This document shows, piece by piece, positions 18,434 through 29,341 of a DNA stretch of 64,000 nt; position 1 is the stretch's first letter; every line of letters starts with the position of its first letter. Position numbers and translations under genes: made by a program. The DNA lies in NCBI RefSeq assembly GCF_900172255.1, contig NZ_FWFU01000003.1, positions 62,001-126,000 of the forward strand. Direction: 5' to 3'. The stretch is from Roseovarius halotolerans. GTDB lineage: Bacteria > Pseudomonadota > Alphaproteobacteria > Rhodobacterales > Rhodobacteraceae. Below the pieces are notes generated by a model, which did no database searches, was not told the origin of the DNA, and saw only the letters and a program-made list of their open reading frames with translations.

Positions 18434-20421
18434 CACTCGGCAGCCACCGGCGCCTGGTGGCGGGTCTTTGCATTGGCGCTCAGCTCGGCCATCAGCTCGC
18501 TGGCGCGGGCGATCGGGTTGGTCAGATAGAAATCCCGCATCGTCAGGCGGAAATCGGCCTTGCCCAGCTTGCCTTCGGGCAGCGGCTGCCACTGGTTCTC
18601 CACCACCTGGTCGATCTTCGACAGATGCGGCACCTCGGCCACAAGCGCCTTGCGCAGCTGGATCAGCGAATCATAGGGCAGCGCCTGCCCCATCTCGCCC
18701 GACAGCGCCCGCAGGATCGCCCAGTTTTCCTTGGCCTCACCCGGCGGGAAGCTGGCGCGCAGCGCCAGTTGCGGGCGGCCTTCGGTATTGACGAACAGGC
18801 CCTGTTCCTCGGGATAGGCGGCACCCGGCAGGATCACGTCGGCACGATGCGCGCCGCGGTCGCCGTGGCTGCCCTGGTAGATCACGAACGGCCCAGCCTG
18901 AATATCGATCTCGTCGGCGCCGAGGTTGTATATCACGTCTGCCCCGTCGATGGCGGCCTCCATGCCGCCCTCGGTGGTGCAGTCGGCATCCATCGCACCG
19001 ACCCGTCCGGCGGCGCTGTGCAGCACCAGGACCCGGCCCGAAATCGCCTGAGCGGCGGCCAGAACGGCGGCACCATCGGCCTCATTCAGGGCGCTCTGCC
19101 CGACGATCACGATGGCATCCTCACCGGCCTTGACCTTGGCCAGCGCGTCGCGCCCGGTTCCGGCATGGCTGTATTCATAGGTCAGGTTCGCTGCCGGACC
19201 GACCAGCGTGACATTCGCGCCGTTGATCCAGGCCTTGCGGATACGTGCGTTCAGCACCGGGGCCTCGATCGCCGGATTGGTACCGATCAGCACGAATTCC
19301 TTCGCAGTATCAAGCTCTTCGATGGCGACATTACCCACGTAGCCCGACCGGTTGCCCGCCGGAAGGTGCGCGCCGTCGGTGCGGCATTCCACGTTGCCGC
19401 CCTGCCCCTCGACCAGTTGCTTGAGGGCAAAGGCCCCCTCGACCGGAACCAGATCGCCTACCAGACCGGCCAACTTGTCCGCGCCCTTGATCTTCTGCGC
19501 AGCCAATTCCAGCGCCTCGCCCCAGGTGGCAGCGCGCAATTTGCCGTTTTCGCGGATATAGGGGCGGTCAAGCCGCTGGCGGCGCAGCCCATCCCAGACA
19601 AAGCGCGTCTTGTCGGAAATCCATTCCTCGTTCACGCCATCATGGTTGCGCGGCAGGATGCGCATGACTTCGCGCCCCTTGGTGTCCACCCGGATGTTGG
19701 AGCCAAGCGCGTCCATCACGTCGATGGTCTCGGTCTTGGCCAGTTCCCAGGGCCGTGCGGTGAAGGCATAGGGTTTCGACACCAGCGCCCCCACCGGGCA
19801 AAGGTCGATGATGTTGCCCTGCAGATTGCTGTCCAGCGTCTCGCCCAGATACGAAGTGATCTCGGCATCCTCGCCCCGGCCGGTCTGCCCCATCTGCGCG
19901 ATCCCCGCGACTTCGGTGGTAAAGCGAACGCAGCGCGTGCAGGAAATGCAGCGCGTCATGTGGGTTTCGACCAGCGGACCGAGATCCAGGTCATCCACCG
20001 CGCGCTTCGGCTCGCGATAGCGGCTGAAATCGACGCCATAGGCCATTGCCTGATCCTGCAGGTCGCATTCGCCGCCCTGATCGCAGATCGGGCAATCCAA
20101 CGGATGGTTGATCAACAGGAATTCCATCACCCCCTCGCGGGCCTTCTTGACCATCGGCGAGTTGGTCTTGACCACCGGCGGCTGGCCTTCGGGGCCGGGG
20201 CGCAGATCGCGCACCTGCATCGCGCAGGAGGCAGCGGGCTTGGGCGGCCCGCCGACCACTTCGACCAGGCACATCCGGCAATTGCCGGCGATCGACAGGC
20301 GCTCGTGATAGCAGAAACGCGGGATCTCGATCCCGGCCTGCTCACAGGCCTGGATCAGCGTCATCGCGCCTTCCGCTTCCACTTCTTGATCGTCGATAAT
20401 GATCTTGCGCAGGTCAGACAT
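18433..20421 (-). CDS. nuoG: NADH-quinone oxidoreductase subunit G
   Basis: A 662-residue Fe-S subunit. N-terminal ligands are [19 protein letters not shown] for [2Fe-2S] cluster N1b, [17 protein letters not shown] for a [4Fe-4S] cluster, and [15 protein letters not shown] for N4/N5 with the His ligand. The rest is the molybdopterin-oxidoreductase-like domain that has lost its cofactor. The length suits the alphaproteobacterial form, which is shorter than the E. coli protein. It passes electrons from NuoE/F to NuoI. It starts 6 bases after a DUF5333-like gene and overlaps a lipoprotein gene by one base. Confidence 0.97.
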   Translation of the reverse strand: MSDLRKIIIDDQEVEAEGAMTLIQACEQAGIEIPRFCYHERLSIAGNCRMCLVEVVGGPPKPAASCAMQVRDLRPGPEGQPPVVKTNSPMVKKAREGVMEFLLINHPLDCPICDQGGECDLQDQAMAYGVDFSRYREPKRAVDDLDLGPLVETHMTRCISCTRCVRFTTEVAGIAQMGQTGRGEDAEITSYLGETLDSNLQGNIIDLCPVGALVSKPYAFTARPWELAKTETIDVMDALGSNIRVDTKGREVMRILPRNHDGVNEEWISDKTRFVWDGLRRQRLDRPYIRENGKLRAATWGEALELAAQKIKGADKLAGLVGDLVPVEGAFALKQLVEGQGGNVECRTDGAHLPAGNRSGYVGNVAIEELDTAKEFVLIGTNPAIEAPVLNARIRKAWINGANVTLVGPAANLTYEYSHAGTGRDALAKVKAGEDAIVIVGQSALNEADGAAVLAAAQAISGRVLVLHSAAGRVGAMDADCTTEGGMEAAIDGADVIYNLGADEIDIQAGPFVIYQGSHGDRGAHRADVILPGAAYPEEQGLFVNTEGRPQLALRASFPPGEAKENWAILRALSGEMGQALPYDSLIQLRKALVAEVPHLSKIDQVVENQWQPLPEGKLGKADFRLTMRDFYLTNPIARASELMAELSANAKTRHQAPVAAE

Positions 20422-20427
20422 GGTTTC

Positions 20428-20841
20428 TCACTTCGCTCTCAGCAGCAGGCCGATCTGGCTCTGCTTTTGTATTTCGGCACGGCCAAGGGTGCAGAGGCTG
20501 GCCGGATCGAGATTGCTCGCCCCGCGCGCCTTGAAATATTCGTTCCGCTTCTCGCGCATCCGCGCCTTTTCGACATCGTCGTTGATATAAGCGTCGATCT
20601 CGGCATCACTGTAGCCCCGCTCCGTCGCCATCTCCTTGAGCGAGCTGACATAGGAACGCGCGGTAAAGAACCTGGCCGAGATGTCGCCACAAGCGCGGCG
20701 GATTTTGTCGGCCACGGCGACCGTCAGCAACCCGGCATTGATATCCGTCTCGCTCGGCAACCCCTTCTGCGTCGCGGCCTGCCCCGTGGCGGCGGTGGCG
20801 CTCAGCATGGTGATCAGTGCAAGTGCTTTCAACTTGGTCAT
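20428..20841 (-). CDS. DUF5333-like secreted protein in nuo operon
   Basis: A 137-residue protein with a Sec signal peptide (MTKLKALALITMLSATAATG, cleavage probably near AATGQA). The mature helical body reads LTVAVADKIRRACGDISARFF and MATERGYSDAEIDAYIND. Two cysteines remain (RACGD and SLCTLGRAE). I associate this with DUF5333, a family confined to Rhodobacterales nuo operons, but I cannot confirm that here. It lies 6 bases before nuoG and 127 bases after the preceding lipoprotein gene, the longest gap in the operon. The ATG at 20841 was chosen because the signal peptide begins there. Function unknown; periplasmic. Confidence 0.75.
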   Translation of the reverse strand: MTKLKALALITMLSATAATGQAATQKGLPSETDINAGLLTVAVADKIRRACGDISARFFTARSYVSSLKEMATERGYSDAEIDAYINDDVEKARMREKRNEYFKARGASNLDPASLCTLGRAEIQKQSQIGLLLRAK

Positions 20842-20968
20842 GCGGTGTCTCCTTTCGATACCGGGAACGCGCGCAATGATTGCGCCGCCCCATCTGCACC
20901 GCAGATGGGTACGTGGCCGCGTGCTATGCAATAACAAGCGGTCCATCTCCCTGATATGAAGGCGGTTT

Positions 20969-21298
20969 TCACCATATGATGCAGCGCCCCCGCAGCACCA
21001 GATTGCCATTGGCGAGCTGCAGTCGCCCGTCCTCGGCATCGGGGCCCTGGGTCCACGCGATTTCCGAGGTGCCGAAATCCGTCAGGCAATAGCGGGTCGC
21101 CTCATAGCGCCCGGCCTCGCGCGCGCCGGTCAGCCCCTGATCGGTGCGCCGCACGGTGACAACGAAATCCTGCCGGTCGTCGGAGGCCTTGGTCGCCTTG
21201 GTCGGGTAATAGTTGCCGTTGAAATAGACCCGCTTGGCGCGGTCGCCGCAGGCCGCCAGCACCGTGCACGCTGTCAGGATCAGGATAAGTCCACGCAT
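20969..21298 (-). CDS. Predicted lipoprotein between nuoF and nuoG
   Basis: A 109-residue protein beginning MRGLILILTACTVLAACGD, with a lipobox ending at Cys17 (an alternative is Cys11). The mature part is beta-rich and opens RVYFNGNYYPTKATK. It has two Cys (RYCLTDFG and RGRCIIW) that could form a disulfide. It starts 4 bases after nuoF. The stretch DFVVTVRRTDQGLTGAREAG is reminiscent of the lipoprotein at 18032-18433. No recognised domain. Position suggests an envelope helper of complex I, but nothing in the sequence shows its mechanism. Confidence 0.72.
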   Translation of the reverse strand: MRGLILILTACTVLAACGDRAKRVYFNGNYYPTKATKASDDRQDFVVTVRRTDQGLTGAREAGRYEATRYCLTDFGTSEIAWTQGPDAEDGRLQLANGNLVLRGRCIIW

Positions 21299-21302
21299 GT
21301 GC

Positions 21303-22598
21303 CTACTCCGCTGCGACCGCGCTCACGCGGCCCGATTTCTGTGCCTTGATGCGATCCTCGATCTCATCGCGAAAGTTGCGGATCAAGCCCTGGATCGGCC
21401 AGGCCGCCGCGTCGCCGAGAGCGCAGATCGTGTGGCCCTCGACCTGCTTGGTCACGTCGAACAACATGTCGATCTCCTCGACATCCGCCTCGCCGCGCAC
21501 AAGCCGGTCCATCACCCGCATCATCCAGCCGGTGCCCTCGCGGCAGGGCGTGCATTGCCCGCAGCTCTCGTGCTTGTAGAATTTCGATAGCCGCCAGATC
21601 GCCTTGATGATGTCGGTGGACTGGTCCATCACGATCACCGCCGCCGTGCCCAGCGACGAGCCCTTTTCCTTCAGCGCGTCGAAATCCATCACCGCGTCGC
21701 GCATGTTCTCGCCGCGCACGCAGGGCACCGACGACCCGCCCGGGATCACCGCCTTGAGGTTGTCCCAGCCGCCCCGGATGCCGCCGCAATGGCGCTCGAT
21801 CAGCTCCTCGAACGAGATCGACATGGATTCCTCGACCACGCAGGGCGTGTTCACATGCCCCGAGACCGCGAAGATCTTGGTGCCCGCATTGTTGGGTCGT
21901 CCGAAACCGGCAAACCACTCCGGGCCGCGGCGCAGGATGGTGGGCGCGACGGCAATGGATTCCACGTTGTTCACTGTGGTCGGGCAGCCATAGACCCCCG
22001 CCATCGCCGGGAAGGGCGGCTTCATGCGCGGCATGCCCTTCTTGCCCTCGAGGCTTTCCAGCAGCGCGGTTTCCTCGCCGCAGATATAGGCCCCCGCCCC
22101 GTGATGCAGGTAAAGGTCGAAATCGTACCCCGACTTGCAGGCGTTGCGCCCGATCAGCCCGGCCTCATAGGCCTCGTCGATCGCCGCCTGAAGCGCCTCG
22201 CGCTCGCGGATATATTCACCGCGGATATAGATATAGCACGCATGAGCCTGCATCGCGTAGGACGCGATCAGGCAGCCCTCGATCAGCGTATGCGGATCGT
22301 GGCGCATGATCTCGCGGTCCTTGCAGGTGCCGGGCTCGGATTCATCGGCATTGACCACCAGATACGAGGGCCGCCCGTCGCTTTCCTTGGGCATGAACGA
22401 CCATTTGAGGCCGGTCGGGAAGCCCGCACCGCCCCGGCCACGCAGCCCGCTGGCTTTCATCTGTTCGATGATCCAGTCGCGCCCGTTCTGCAGGATCTTC
22501 GCCGTGCCGTCCCAATGCCCGCGCGCGATCGCCCCCTTCAGGGAACGGTCATGCATCCCGTAGAGATTGGTAAAGATACGGTCTTCGTCCTTGAGCAT
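21303..22598 (-). CDS. nuoF: NADH-quinone oxidoreductase subunit F
   Basis: A 431-residue flavoprotein that oxidises [22 protein letters not shown] is the NADH-binding loop, [13 protein letters not shown] binds FMN, and [15 protein letters not shown] together with [13 protein letters not shown] supplies ligands of the [4Fe-4S] cluster N3. It forms the electron-input module with NuoE. It starts 6 bases after the small DUF5337-like gene and 4 bases before a lipoprotein gene. Confidence 0.98.
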   Translation of the reverse strand: MLKDEDRIFTNLYGMHDRSLKGAIARGHWDGTAKILQNGRDWIIEQMKASGLRGRGGAGFPTGLKWSFMPKESDGRPSYLVVNADESEPGTCKDREIMRHDPHTLIEGCLIASYAMQAHACYIYIRGEYIREREALQAAIDEAYEAGLIGRNACKSGYDFDLYLHHGAGAYICGEETALLESLEGKKGMPRMKPPFPAMAGVYGCPTTVNNVESIAVAPTILRRGPEWFAGFGRPNNAGTKIFAVSGHVNTPCVVEESMSISFEELIERHCGGIRGGWDNLKAVIPGGSSVPCVRGENMRDAVMDFDALKEKGSSLGTAAVIVMDQSTDIIKAIWRLSKFYKHESCGQCTPCREGTGWMMRVMDRLVRGEADVEEIDMLFDVTKQVEGHTICALGDAAAWPIQGLIRNFRDEIEDRIKAQKSGRVSAVAAE

Positions 22599-22604
22599 CC
22601 GATA

Positions 22605-22835
22605 TCACCCTCGGTTGTCCCGGCGCGCACGCCAGATTTGATAGGTCACCACCAACGCCCAGATCAGGGCGGCGATGGCGGCAAAGTCGAACAGAAAAGC
22701 AAAGCGCGCCGACCAGCCCATCTGCCCTCCCAGCCATTGAGCCCCCATCCACAAGAGCATCGTGGCCGCAATGACCACACCCACGGTGCGGCCCTTGCGT
22801 GCCAGTTGCATCTCTTGTGAACGGTTGCTTGTCAT
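22605..22835 (-). CDS. Small two-helix membrane protein (DUF5337-like)
   Basis: A 76-residue protein with a charged N-terminus (RSQEMQLARKGRTVG), two transmembrane helices (VVIAATMLLWMGAQWLG and FAFLFDFAAIAALIWALVV) and a basic tail (WRARRDNRG). It lies 6 bases before nuoF and 13 after the helix-hairpin-helix protein gene. I associate this type with DUF5337, seen in Rhodobacterales nuo operons, without being able to check. The size and topology would suit a supernumerary subunit or assembly factor of complex I. Confidence 0.75.
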   Translation of the reverse strand: MTSNRSQEMQLARKGRTVGVVIAATMLLWMGAQWLGGQMGWSARFAFLFDFAAIAALIWALVVTYQIWRARRDNRG

Positions 22836-22848
22836 CTGTCTTTATTCC

Positions 22849-23730
22849 TCAGTACACGTCGCCGTCACCGACGCGCTTCGAGAACTCGGTCTCGCCGCCC
22901 GCGGCCAGGACCTTGGCCTGTTCGACCCAGTTGTCGCGGCTCACGCGGCCCTTGAAACCCTTGATATTGCTATCCACCCAAGCCACCTCGTCGGCGCCCC
23001 AGCTGGCGATCTGGTCGAAATGGTAAAAGCCCATCCCGTGCAGCATGGTTTCCAGTTTCGGCCCGATGCCCTTGATTTCCTTGAGGTTGTCGGCTTTCCC
23101 GCCCTTGGGAGCAGACAGCGCCTCGGGGCGTGTGCCGGTCTCTTCAGCGCTCGGTGCGGGGGCATCCGACGCAGCGGCTTTCGCCGCCTTTGCGGGCTTG
23201 GCCGCCGGTTTCGCAGCCGCTTTGGTCGCTTTGGCGGCGGGCTTGTCCGCCCCCTCCTTGGCAGCCGGTTTCGCAGCAGCCGGCTTGGCCGCTTTCTCGC
23301 CCGCGGGTTTCGCGGCTGCCGTATCCGAGGGTTTCGCATCCGCAACGTCCGATGCGCCGGCATCCGCCGCCGCGCCGGTCTTGGCCGCAACATTCCCTGC
23401 CGCCGCCTTGACAGCCGCACCCGCATCCGCGGCGCTGTCCTTCGCCTTGGCACCGGCATCCTTGGCCGCCTGGGTTGTCGCCTGCGCCGCACTGGCGGCA
23501 CTTGCCTTGGCAGCTTCCGCGCTCGGCACCATGTCGGCGCCCGCGCCCTGCTTCATGCAGAACAGGCGCGTCAGCACCAGCCCGATGAACACCGCCAGCG
23601 CAGCCCCGGCCATCACCGCAGCGATGAACCCGACTGCGCCGATAATGCCCTTGACCACCAGGATACCCGCCACGGCGGCAAGCGCCCAGCATATGATCCG
23701 GCACATGTTCCAGCCCTCACGTTGCGACAT
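22849..23730 (-). CDS. Membrane-anchored helix-hairpin-helix protein related to NuoE tail
   Basis: A 293-residue, three-part protein. Residues 10-55 hold two hydrophobic helices (IICWALAAVAGILVVKGIIG and FIAAVMAGAALAVFIGLVLT). Residues 65-210 are a low-complexity Ala/Lys/Pro-rich linker. Residues 216-293 are a helix-hairpin-helix domain with [20 protein letters not shown], ending ETEFSKRVGDGDVY. About two thirds of the last 78 positions are identical to the C-terminus of NuoE encoded just upstream. The ATG at 23730 was chosen; a GTG one codon earlier is equally served by GGGAG. The HhH fold usually contacts nucleic acid or protein; here a role in docking the NADH module is a guess. Confidence 0.8.
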   Translation of the reverse strand: MSQREGWNMCRIICWALAAVAGILVVKGIIGAVGFIAAVMAGAALAVFIGLVLTRLFCMKQGAGADMVPSAEAAKASAASAAQATTQAAKDAGAKAKDSAADAGAAVKAAAGNVAAKTGAAADAGASDVADAKPSDTAAAKPAGEKAAKPAAAKPAAKEGADKPAAKATKAAAKPAAKPAKAAKAAASDAPAPSAEETGTRPEALSAPKGGKADNLKEIKGIGPKLETMLHGMGFYHFDQIASWGADEVAWVDSNIKGFKGRVSRDNWVEQAKVLAAGGETEFSKRVGDGDVY

Positions 23731-23766
23731 CACCCATACTCCCTTTCGTTAACAGAACCGACGTCC

Positions 23767-24990
23767 TCAGTAGACGCCACCTTTCTTGACCTTGGAAGAG
23801 AACTCGGTCTCCTTGCCCTCGGCCAACAGTTTCGCCTGTTCTACCCAGTCGTCACGCGTGACGCGGCCCTTGAACCCTTCGAGGTTCTGATCGACCCACA
23901 ACACTTCTTCGTCGCTCCACTTCGCCACCTGGTCGAAATGGAACACGCCAAGCCGGTGGAGCAACTGCTCCAGCTTCGGCCCGATACCCTTGATCATTTT
24001 GAGATCATCCGCGCCCGCCTCGCGCGGCGCGTCCATCATCTTCGGCTTGCTGCCTTGGCCCTGTTCTTCGGCAGGCGCGACGCTGGCCGCTTTCTGCGTC
24101 GGCTTGGCGGCCGGTTTCACCTTGGGCTTCGCCTTGGTCGCGGCCTGCGCCTCGCGCTTGGAAATCCCGGTCTCGTCGGCCTTGGCATCCGCGCCCGGCG
24201 CCGGGCGCTGCGCCTTTGCACCCACCTGTTGCGGGCTCTCATTCAACTTCACCGCCGGACTCGCGGGCTGGTGATTGGCGCCATGATCGCGCCAGGGCGC
24301 CAACAGCGGCACTTCGGTGCCGTCGATCCGCTTGAGCGTATCGCCAAGGTCGACCGCCCGCTGCACACTGGCATTGTATTGCGTGCGGCCGCTGTCGAAA
24401 TCCTTGAGGCTGGTCAGTCCCGACGCCGGTTCGCTGGCATAGCGCCCGTTCTGCGGTCCGGGCACCGGCACCTTGCCCGCAGCCATGTCGTCGATCAGCT
24501 TCTCGAAGCTCTCGGCGGTCAGGTCTTCGTAGTAGTCCTTGCCGATCTGCGCCATCGGCGCGTTGGCACAGGCCCCAAGGCACTCAACTTCTTCCCAGCT
24601 GAACTTGCCATCGGCGCTCAGCTCATGCGGATTGGGCGCGATCTTCGTGCGGCAGACGCCGATCAGGTCCTCTGCACCGCAGATCATGCAGGACGTGGTG
24701 CCGCAGATCTGGAAATGCGCGACCTTGCCCACCGGCTGCAGCTGATACATGAAATAAAAGGTCGCCACCTCCAGCGCACGGATGAAATCCATGCCCAGCA
24801 TCCCGGCGACATGCTCGATGGCCGGACGGCTCAGCCAGCCTTCCTGCTCCTGGGCGCGCCAAAGCAGCGGAATCACCGCGCTGGCCTGACGGCCTTCGGG
24901 ATATTTGGTGATCTGCGCTTCGGCCCAGGACTGGTTCTCGGGCGTAAACGCAAAGCTCTCGGGCTGCTCGTGGTGCAGACGTCTCAGCAT
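23767..24990 (-). CDS. nuoE: NADH-quinone oxidoreductase subunit E with HhH extension
   Basis: A 407-residue protein. The first 190 residues are the thioredoxin-like [2Fe-2S] subunit: [16 protein letters not shown] and [11 protein letters not shown] supply the four Cys ligands of cluster N1a. This part alone would match a normal NuoE. The rest is an Ala/Lys/Pro-rich linker and, at 330-407, a helix-hairpin-helix domain ([21 protein letters not shown]) ending [14 protein letters not shown]. Long NuoE proteins of this sort occur in Rhodobacterales (family knowledge). The same C-terminal domain is repeated in the membrane protein encoded next in the operon. Core function: electron transfer next to NuoF. 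Confidence 0.96.
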   Translation of the reverse strand: MLRRLHHEQPESFAFTPENQSWAEAQITKYPEGRQASAVIPLLWRAQEQEGWLSRPAIEHVAGMLGMDFIRALEVATFYFMYQLQPVGKVAHFQICGTTSCMICGAEDLIGVCRTKIAPNPHELSADGKFSWEEVECLGACANAPMAQIGKDYYEDLTAESFEKLIDDMAAGKVPVPGPQNGRYASEPASGLTSLKDFDSGRTQYNASVQRAVDLGDTLKRIDGTEVPLLAPWRDHGANHQPASPAVKLNESPQQVGAKAQRPAPGADAKADETGISKREAQAATKAKPKVKPAAKPTQKAASVAPAEEQGQGSKPKMMDAPREAGADDLKMIKGIGPKLEQLLHRLGVFHFDQVAKWSDEEVLWVDQNLEGFKGRVTRDDWVEQAKLLAEGKETEFSSKVKKGGVY

Positions 24991-24991
24991 C

Positions 24992-25276
24992 TTAGGAACA
25001 GGCTCCTGTCGTCAGTTTCACCCCGCCGCCGGGCAGGCGCTCAGCCTCGCCCTTGGACAGCAGATAGGACGTGATTCCGGTGGACTGTTCGCGGGTCAGC
25101 CCCGCCTGCAGTTCCACCGGCTGAAAATCGGCCTCGGTCGCCATCTCGCAGCCGATCGAGGCCGCGGCCAGCTTGTATTCCTGAACGTCCTCGGGGTTCA
25201 CGCCCTCGGGCGGCGCGATACACGCTCCGAGCGTCAGCACGAGACCGGCCGACGCCGCTGCCATCATCCGTTTCAT
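24992..25276 (-). CDS. Small predicted lipoprotein between nuoD and nuoE
   Basis: A 94-residue protein starting [19 protein letters not shown], with a lipobox ending at Cys19. The ATG shares one base with the nuoD stop (TGATG) and the stop lies one base before nuoE, so it is embedded and coupled. The mature sequence contains [20 protein letters not shown], a [16 protein letters not shown] helix and a terminal Cys (TGACS), leaving a possible Cys pair. No known domain. It is the third lipoprotein in this operon. Confidence 0.78.
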   Translation of the reverse strand: MKRMMAAASAGLVLTLGACIAPPEGVNPEDVQEYKLAAASIGCEMATEADFQPVELQAGLTREQSTGITSYLLSKGEAERLPGGGVKLTTGACS

Positions 25277-26496
25277 CACCTGTCGATCTCCCCGAACACA
25301 ACATCCATCGTCCCGATGATCGCCGCCACATCGGCCAGCTGGTGACCCCCGGCCACATGGTCCATCGCCTGCAAATGCAGGAAACCCGGCGCGCGCAGCT
25401 TGGCGCGGTAAGGCCGGTTGGTGCCATCCGCCACAAGGTAGACACCGAATTCCCCTTTGGGTGCCTCGACGGCGCAGTAAACTTCGCCCTCGGGCACGCG
25501 GAAGCCTTCGGTATAGAGCTTGAAGTGGTGGATCAGCGCCTCCATCGAGGTCTTCATCTCGCCGCGCTTGGGCGGCGTGACCTTGCCGCGCGCAAGGATA
25601 TCGCCCTGCCCTTCGGGCGCGCGCAGCTTCTCGACGCATTGCAGGATGATGCTCAACGACTGGCGCATCTCTCCCATGCGCACGAGGTAGCGGTCATAGC
25701 AATCGCCATGCTTGCCCACCGGGATCTGGAAATCGAACTCGTCGTAGCATTCATAGGGCTGCGCGCGGCGCAGATCCCATGCCAGGCCCGACCCGCGCAC
25801 CATGACGCCCGAAAAGCCCCAGTTCTGGATGTCTTCCTCGGTGACGATGCCGATATCGGCGTTGCGCTGCTTGAAGATCCGGTTCTCGGTCAGAAGCCCG
25901 TCGATATCGTCGAGTTTCTTCGGAAAGGCATGCGCCCAGGCCTCGATATCGTCGATCAGCGCGTCGGGCAGATCCTGATGGACACCGCCGGGGCGGAAAT
26001 ACGCCGCGTGCAGGCGCGCCCCGCAGGCACGCTCGTAGAACTCCATCAGGTTCTCGCGCTCCTCGAACCCCCAAAGCGGCGGCGTCAGCGCGCCCACGTC
26101 CATCGCCTGCGTGGTGACGTTCAGCAGATGGTTCAGGATGCGGCCGATCTCGGAAAACAGGACCCGGATCAGGCTGGCGCGGCGCGGCACCTCGACCCCG
26201 GTCAGCTTTTCGATGGCCAGGCACCAGGCATGTTCCTGGTTCATCGGCGCCACGTAATCCAGCCGGTCGAAATAGGGCAGGTTCTGAAGGTAGGTGCGGC
26301 TTTCCATCAGCTTCTCGGTGCCGCGATGCAACAGGCCGATATGCGGATCGCAACGCTCGACGATCTCGCCGTCCAGCTCCAGCACCAGCCGCAACACCCC
26401 ATGCGCCGCCGGGTGCTGGGGGCCGAAATTCAGGTTGAAATTTCGGATCTTCTGCTCGCCCGTCAGGGCGTCTTCAAATTTGGAGCCATCCATCAT
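25276..26496 (-). CDS. nuoD: NADH-quinone oxidoreductase subunit D
   Basis: A 406-residue subunit homologous to the NiFe-hydrogenase large subunit without the metal site. [50 protein letters not shown] and the C-terminal DVVFGEIDR are family signatures. It helps build the quinone-reduction pocket with NuoB. Two consecutive ATGs begin the gene (26496 and 26493); GGAGGG upstream could serve either. It overlaps the preceding small membrane-protein gene by four bases. Confidence 0.98.
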   Translation of the reverse strand: MMDGSKFEDALTGEQKIRNFNLNFGPQHPAAHGVLRLVLELDGEIVERCDPHIGLLHRGTEKLMESRTYLQNLPYFDRLDYVAPMNQEHAWCLAIEKLTGVEVPRRASLIRVLFSEIGRILNHLLNVTTQAMDVGALTPPLWGFEERENLMEFYERACGARLHAAYFRPGGVHQDLPDALIDDIEAWAHAFPKKLDDIDGLLTENRIFKQRNADIGIVTEEDIQNWGFSGVMVRGSGLAWDLRRAQPYECYDEFDFQIPVGKHGDCYDRYLVRMGEMRQSLSIILQCVEKLRAPEGQGDILARGKVTPPKRGEMKTSMEALIHHFKLYTEGFRVPEGEVYCAVEAPKGEFGVYLVADGTNRPYRAKLRAPGFLHLQAMDHVAGGHQLADVAAIIGTMDVVFGEIDR

Positions 26497-26678
26497 GCGT
26501 GCCCTCCGCCGAACTTGTCACGAAACGCCATGACCCACAGAAGCACCAGCGCTCCGAGCGGGATGATCGAAACCAGCGCGACCCAGCTCGGGATGCCGAA
26601 TTGCGGCAGCAAGCGCCAGAAGGGAATCACGACCAGAACAGCCATGACAAGGAAGAAGATCATTCCGCCGCCACCCAT
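26493..26678 (-). CDS. Small two-helix membrane protein between nuoC and nuoD
   Basis: A 61-residue protein: [20 protein letters not shown] forms the first helix, [21 protein letters not shown] the second, then a short charged tail (RDKFGGGHA). The ATG at 26678 shares one base with the nuoC stop (TGATG); a GTG one codon upstream is an alternative. The stop overlaps nuoD. Being tightly wedged between two core genes argues that it is real despite its size. It could be a supernumerary subunit or assembly factor; no family is recognised. Confidence 0.78.
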   Translation of the reverse strand: MGGGGMIFFLVMAVLVVIPFWRLLPQFGIPSWVALVSIIPLGALVLLWVMAFRDKFGGGHA

Positions 26679-27286
26679 CACTTGGCCTCCTCTTTCTTCT
26701 CGTCGCCGGGCAGGATGTATTCCGCACCCTCCCAGGGCGACATGAAGTCGAACTGACGGTATTCCTGCACCAGGTTCACCGGCTCATAGACGACGCGTTT
26801 CTGCACCTCGTCATACCGCACCTCGGTATAACCCGTGGTCGGGAAATCCTTGCGCAGCGGATGCCCGCGGAACCCGTAATCCGTCAGGATGCGGCGCAGG
26901 TCGGGATGACCCGAGAACAGGATGCCGAACATGTCGAACACCTCGCGCTCGAACCAGTTGGCCGAGGCATGCAGATCGGTGATCGACGGCACCATGTCCT
27001 CTTCGCGCACCGCCACCCGAAGGCGGATACGCTGGTTCTGGTACATGCTCAGGAAATGATAGACCACGTCGAACCGCTTGGCCCGCTCGGGGTAATCGAC
27101 GGCGGTGATGTCCACCAGCGTCGTGAACTGACAGGTCCGGTCGGTCTTGAGAAACTCCACCAGACCGACGATGCTGGCCAGCGCCACATCCACATTCAGC
27201 TCATCATGGGTGACAGCCCATTCAAGCACGCAGTCGGGGCGTTTCGCCTCGATATGGGCGCCCAGTTCATTCAGCGCGTTGCTCAT
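26678..27286 (-). CDS. nuoC: NADH-quinone oxidoreductase subunit C
   Basis: A 202-residue peripheral subunit: [24 protein letters not shown], then [49 protein letters not shown], the ND9 signature. NuoC and NuoD are separate here, unlike the fused NuoCD of E. coli. It follows nuoB after a 54-base gap. Confidence 0.97.
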   Translation of the reverse strand: MSNALNELGAHIEAKRPDCVLEWAVTHDELNVDVALASIVGLVEFLKTDRTCQFTTLVDITAVDYPERAKRFDVVYHFLSMYQNQRIRLRVAVREEDMVPSITDLHASANWFEREVFDMFGILFSGHPDLRRILTDYGFRGHPLRKDFPTTGYTEVRYDEVQKRVVYEPVNLVQEYRQFDFMSPWEGAEYILPGDEKKEEAK

Positions 27287-27340
27287 CGTCTTCGTCCTTT
27301 CGCGCGCAGCCGCTTGCGCGCCTGTCAGTGATGCGCCGCC

Positions 27341-28230
<890 letters not shown>

Positions 28231-28290
28231 GGGGTGGCTCCTTTCATGCGCATCCGGGGCGCATTCAAATGGCTGCACTGACTATCGCAG

Positions 28291-28319
28291 GGTTTACCGC
28301 CGCCCCATGTCGGGGTCAA
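28291..28319 (-). promoter_or_regulatory. Candidate nuo operon promoter
   Basis: On the minus strand TTGACC (28314-28319) and TAAACC (28291-28296) are 17 bases apart, placing a start near 28283 and leaving about 50 nt of leader before nuoA. The -35 is good, the -10 only partial. It is the best sigma-70-like match I found in the region between nuoA and the gene ending at 28521. Confidence 0.4.
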
Positions 28320-28477
28320 CCAAGCGCGAACATATTCCAATACCTGCACCCGAAGAAGGCCGTCAGCGGCATACAGGCGTATACAGATGCGCAGAAAGCC
28401 CTGCATTCCGTACCATGCCGGGCATCATCCGGGGCTCCTGCAAGGCCCGCCGCAACCCTGTTACGACCTCGAATCTA

Positions 28478-28494
28478 GGGCGCATGTCGCGCCC
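28478..28494 (-). terminator. Weak hairpin after the leucine gene cluster
   Basis: GGGCGC and GCGCCC form a 6-bp stem with a 5-base loop, 27 bases past the stop of the methylglutaconyl-CoA hydratase gene. No T-run follows, so termination here is only possible. The surrounding space up to nuoA holds no gene I can support. Confidence 0.3.
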
Positions 28495-28520
28495 GTCATC
28501 CCCCGCCGGTCGCGAATCTG

Positions 28521-29303
28521 TCAGCCCGCCCAGGGCGCCTTTCGCTTGTCGAAAAACGCGCCGATCCCCTCGCGCGCCTCCTCGCCCTCCCAACAGGCGA
28601 TCAATTCGCCGACGCTGTGATCGATCACGCCCTGGTCGATGCGTGGTCCGAAACCGCGCAACAGCGCCTTGGCCCGCGCCACGGCCTCCGGCGCGCAGGA
28701 CAGGTAGGGTTCGACTTCCGCCTCGACCGCCGTATCCAGCTCCGCCTCGGGCACCGCCCGCGCCAGCAGATCCAACGTCACCGCCTCCTCCGCACCGAAC
28801 CGCCGCCCAGACATGAACACCCGGCGCGCCCTGCCCTCGCCCATGCGCGCACAGACATAAGGCCCGATGGTCGCCGGGATCAGGCCAAGCCGGGTCTCGG
28901 TCAGCGCCATCAGCACATGATCCGCCCCGATGGCCACGTCGCAGACGCTCGCCATCCCGACACCGCCCCCGAACGCATTGCCCTGAATCCTGCCGATCAG
29001 GGGTTTGGGCAAGGTGTTGAGCGCCTGCAGCATCTGCGCCAGCTTGCGCGCCTCCTTGGCGCGGGTCTCGGGATCGGCATCGAACTGATCGCGCATCCAG
29101 CCCAGATCGCCCCCGGCGCAGAATGTCTTGCCCTTCGCCGCCAGAACCACGGCGCGCACAGAGGCATCGGCGCCCAACTCGCCCGCCGCCTGCGTCAGCT
29201 CGGCAATCATCTGCGCCGACATCGCATTGTGCTTCTCCGCCCGGTCCAGCCAGAGCGTCGCCACCCCGCGCCCGTCGCGCTCGATCGTGATCGTCTCGAA
29301 CAT
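28521..29303 (-). CDS. liuC: Methylglutaconyl-CoA hydratase (enoyl-CoA hydratase family)
   Basis: A 260-residue crotonase-fold enzyme. KGKTFCAGGDLGWMRDQF and LIGRIQGNAFGGGVGMASVCDVAIGA form the oxyanion hole, and LTETRLGLIPATIGPYV carries the catalytic Glu region typical of AUH-like hydratases. In the leucine pathway it hydrates 3-methylglutaconyl-CoA to HMG-CoA. The family alone would allow other substrates; the neighbours (carboxylase, HMG-CoA lyase, isovaleryl-CoA dehydrogenase) settle the assignment. AGGGAGA precedes the ATG. It is last in its transcription unit, 38 bases after liuE. Confidence 0.9.
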   Translation of the reverse strand: MFETITIERDGRGVATLWLDRAEKHNAMSAQMIAELTQAAGELGADASVRAVVLAAKGKTFCAGGDLGWMRDQFDADPETRAKEARKLAQMLQALNTLPKPLIGRIQGNAFGGGVGMASVCDVAIGADHVLMALTETRLGLIPATIGPYVCARMGEGRARRVFMSGRRFGAEEAVTLDLLARAVPEAELDTAVEAEVEPYLSCAPEAVARAKALLRGFGPRIDQGVIDHSVGELIACWEGEEAREGIGAFFDKRKAPWAG

Positions 29304-29341
29304 GCTGTCTCTCCCTGGGTCTGCCCGACCCGTCCCTTGCA

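Noticed and set aside
18418-20934. 838-codon plus-strand frame across nuoG
   Set aside because: It mirrors the codon bias of nuoG, whose Fe-S motifs are intact on the minus strand; no family pattern in the antisense product.
23101-23560. Apparent coding on several frames in the Ala/Lys/Pro-rich linker
   Set aside because: Low-complexity GC-rich sequence keeps all frames open; only the minus-strand frame connects a membrane anchor to a known domain.
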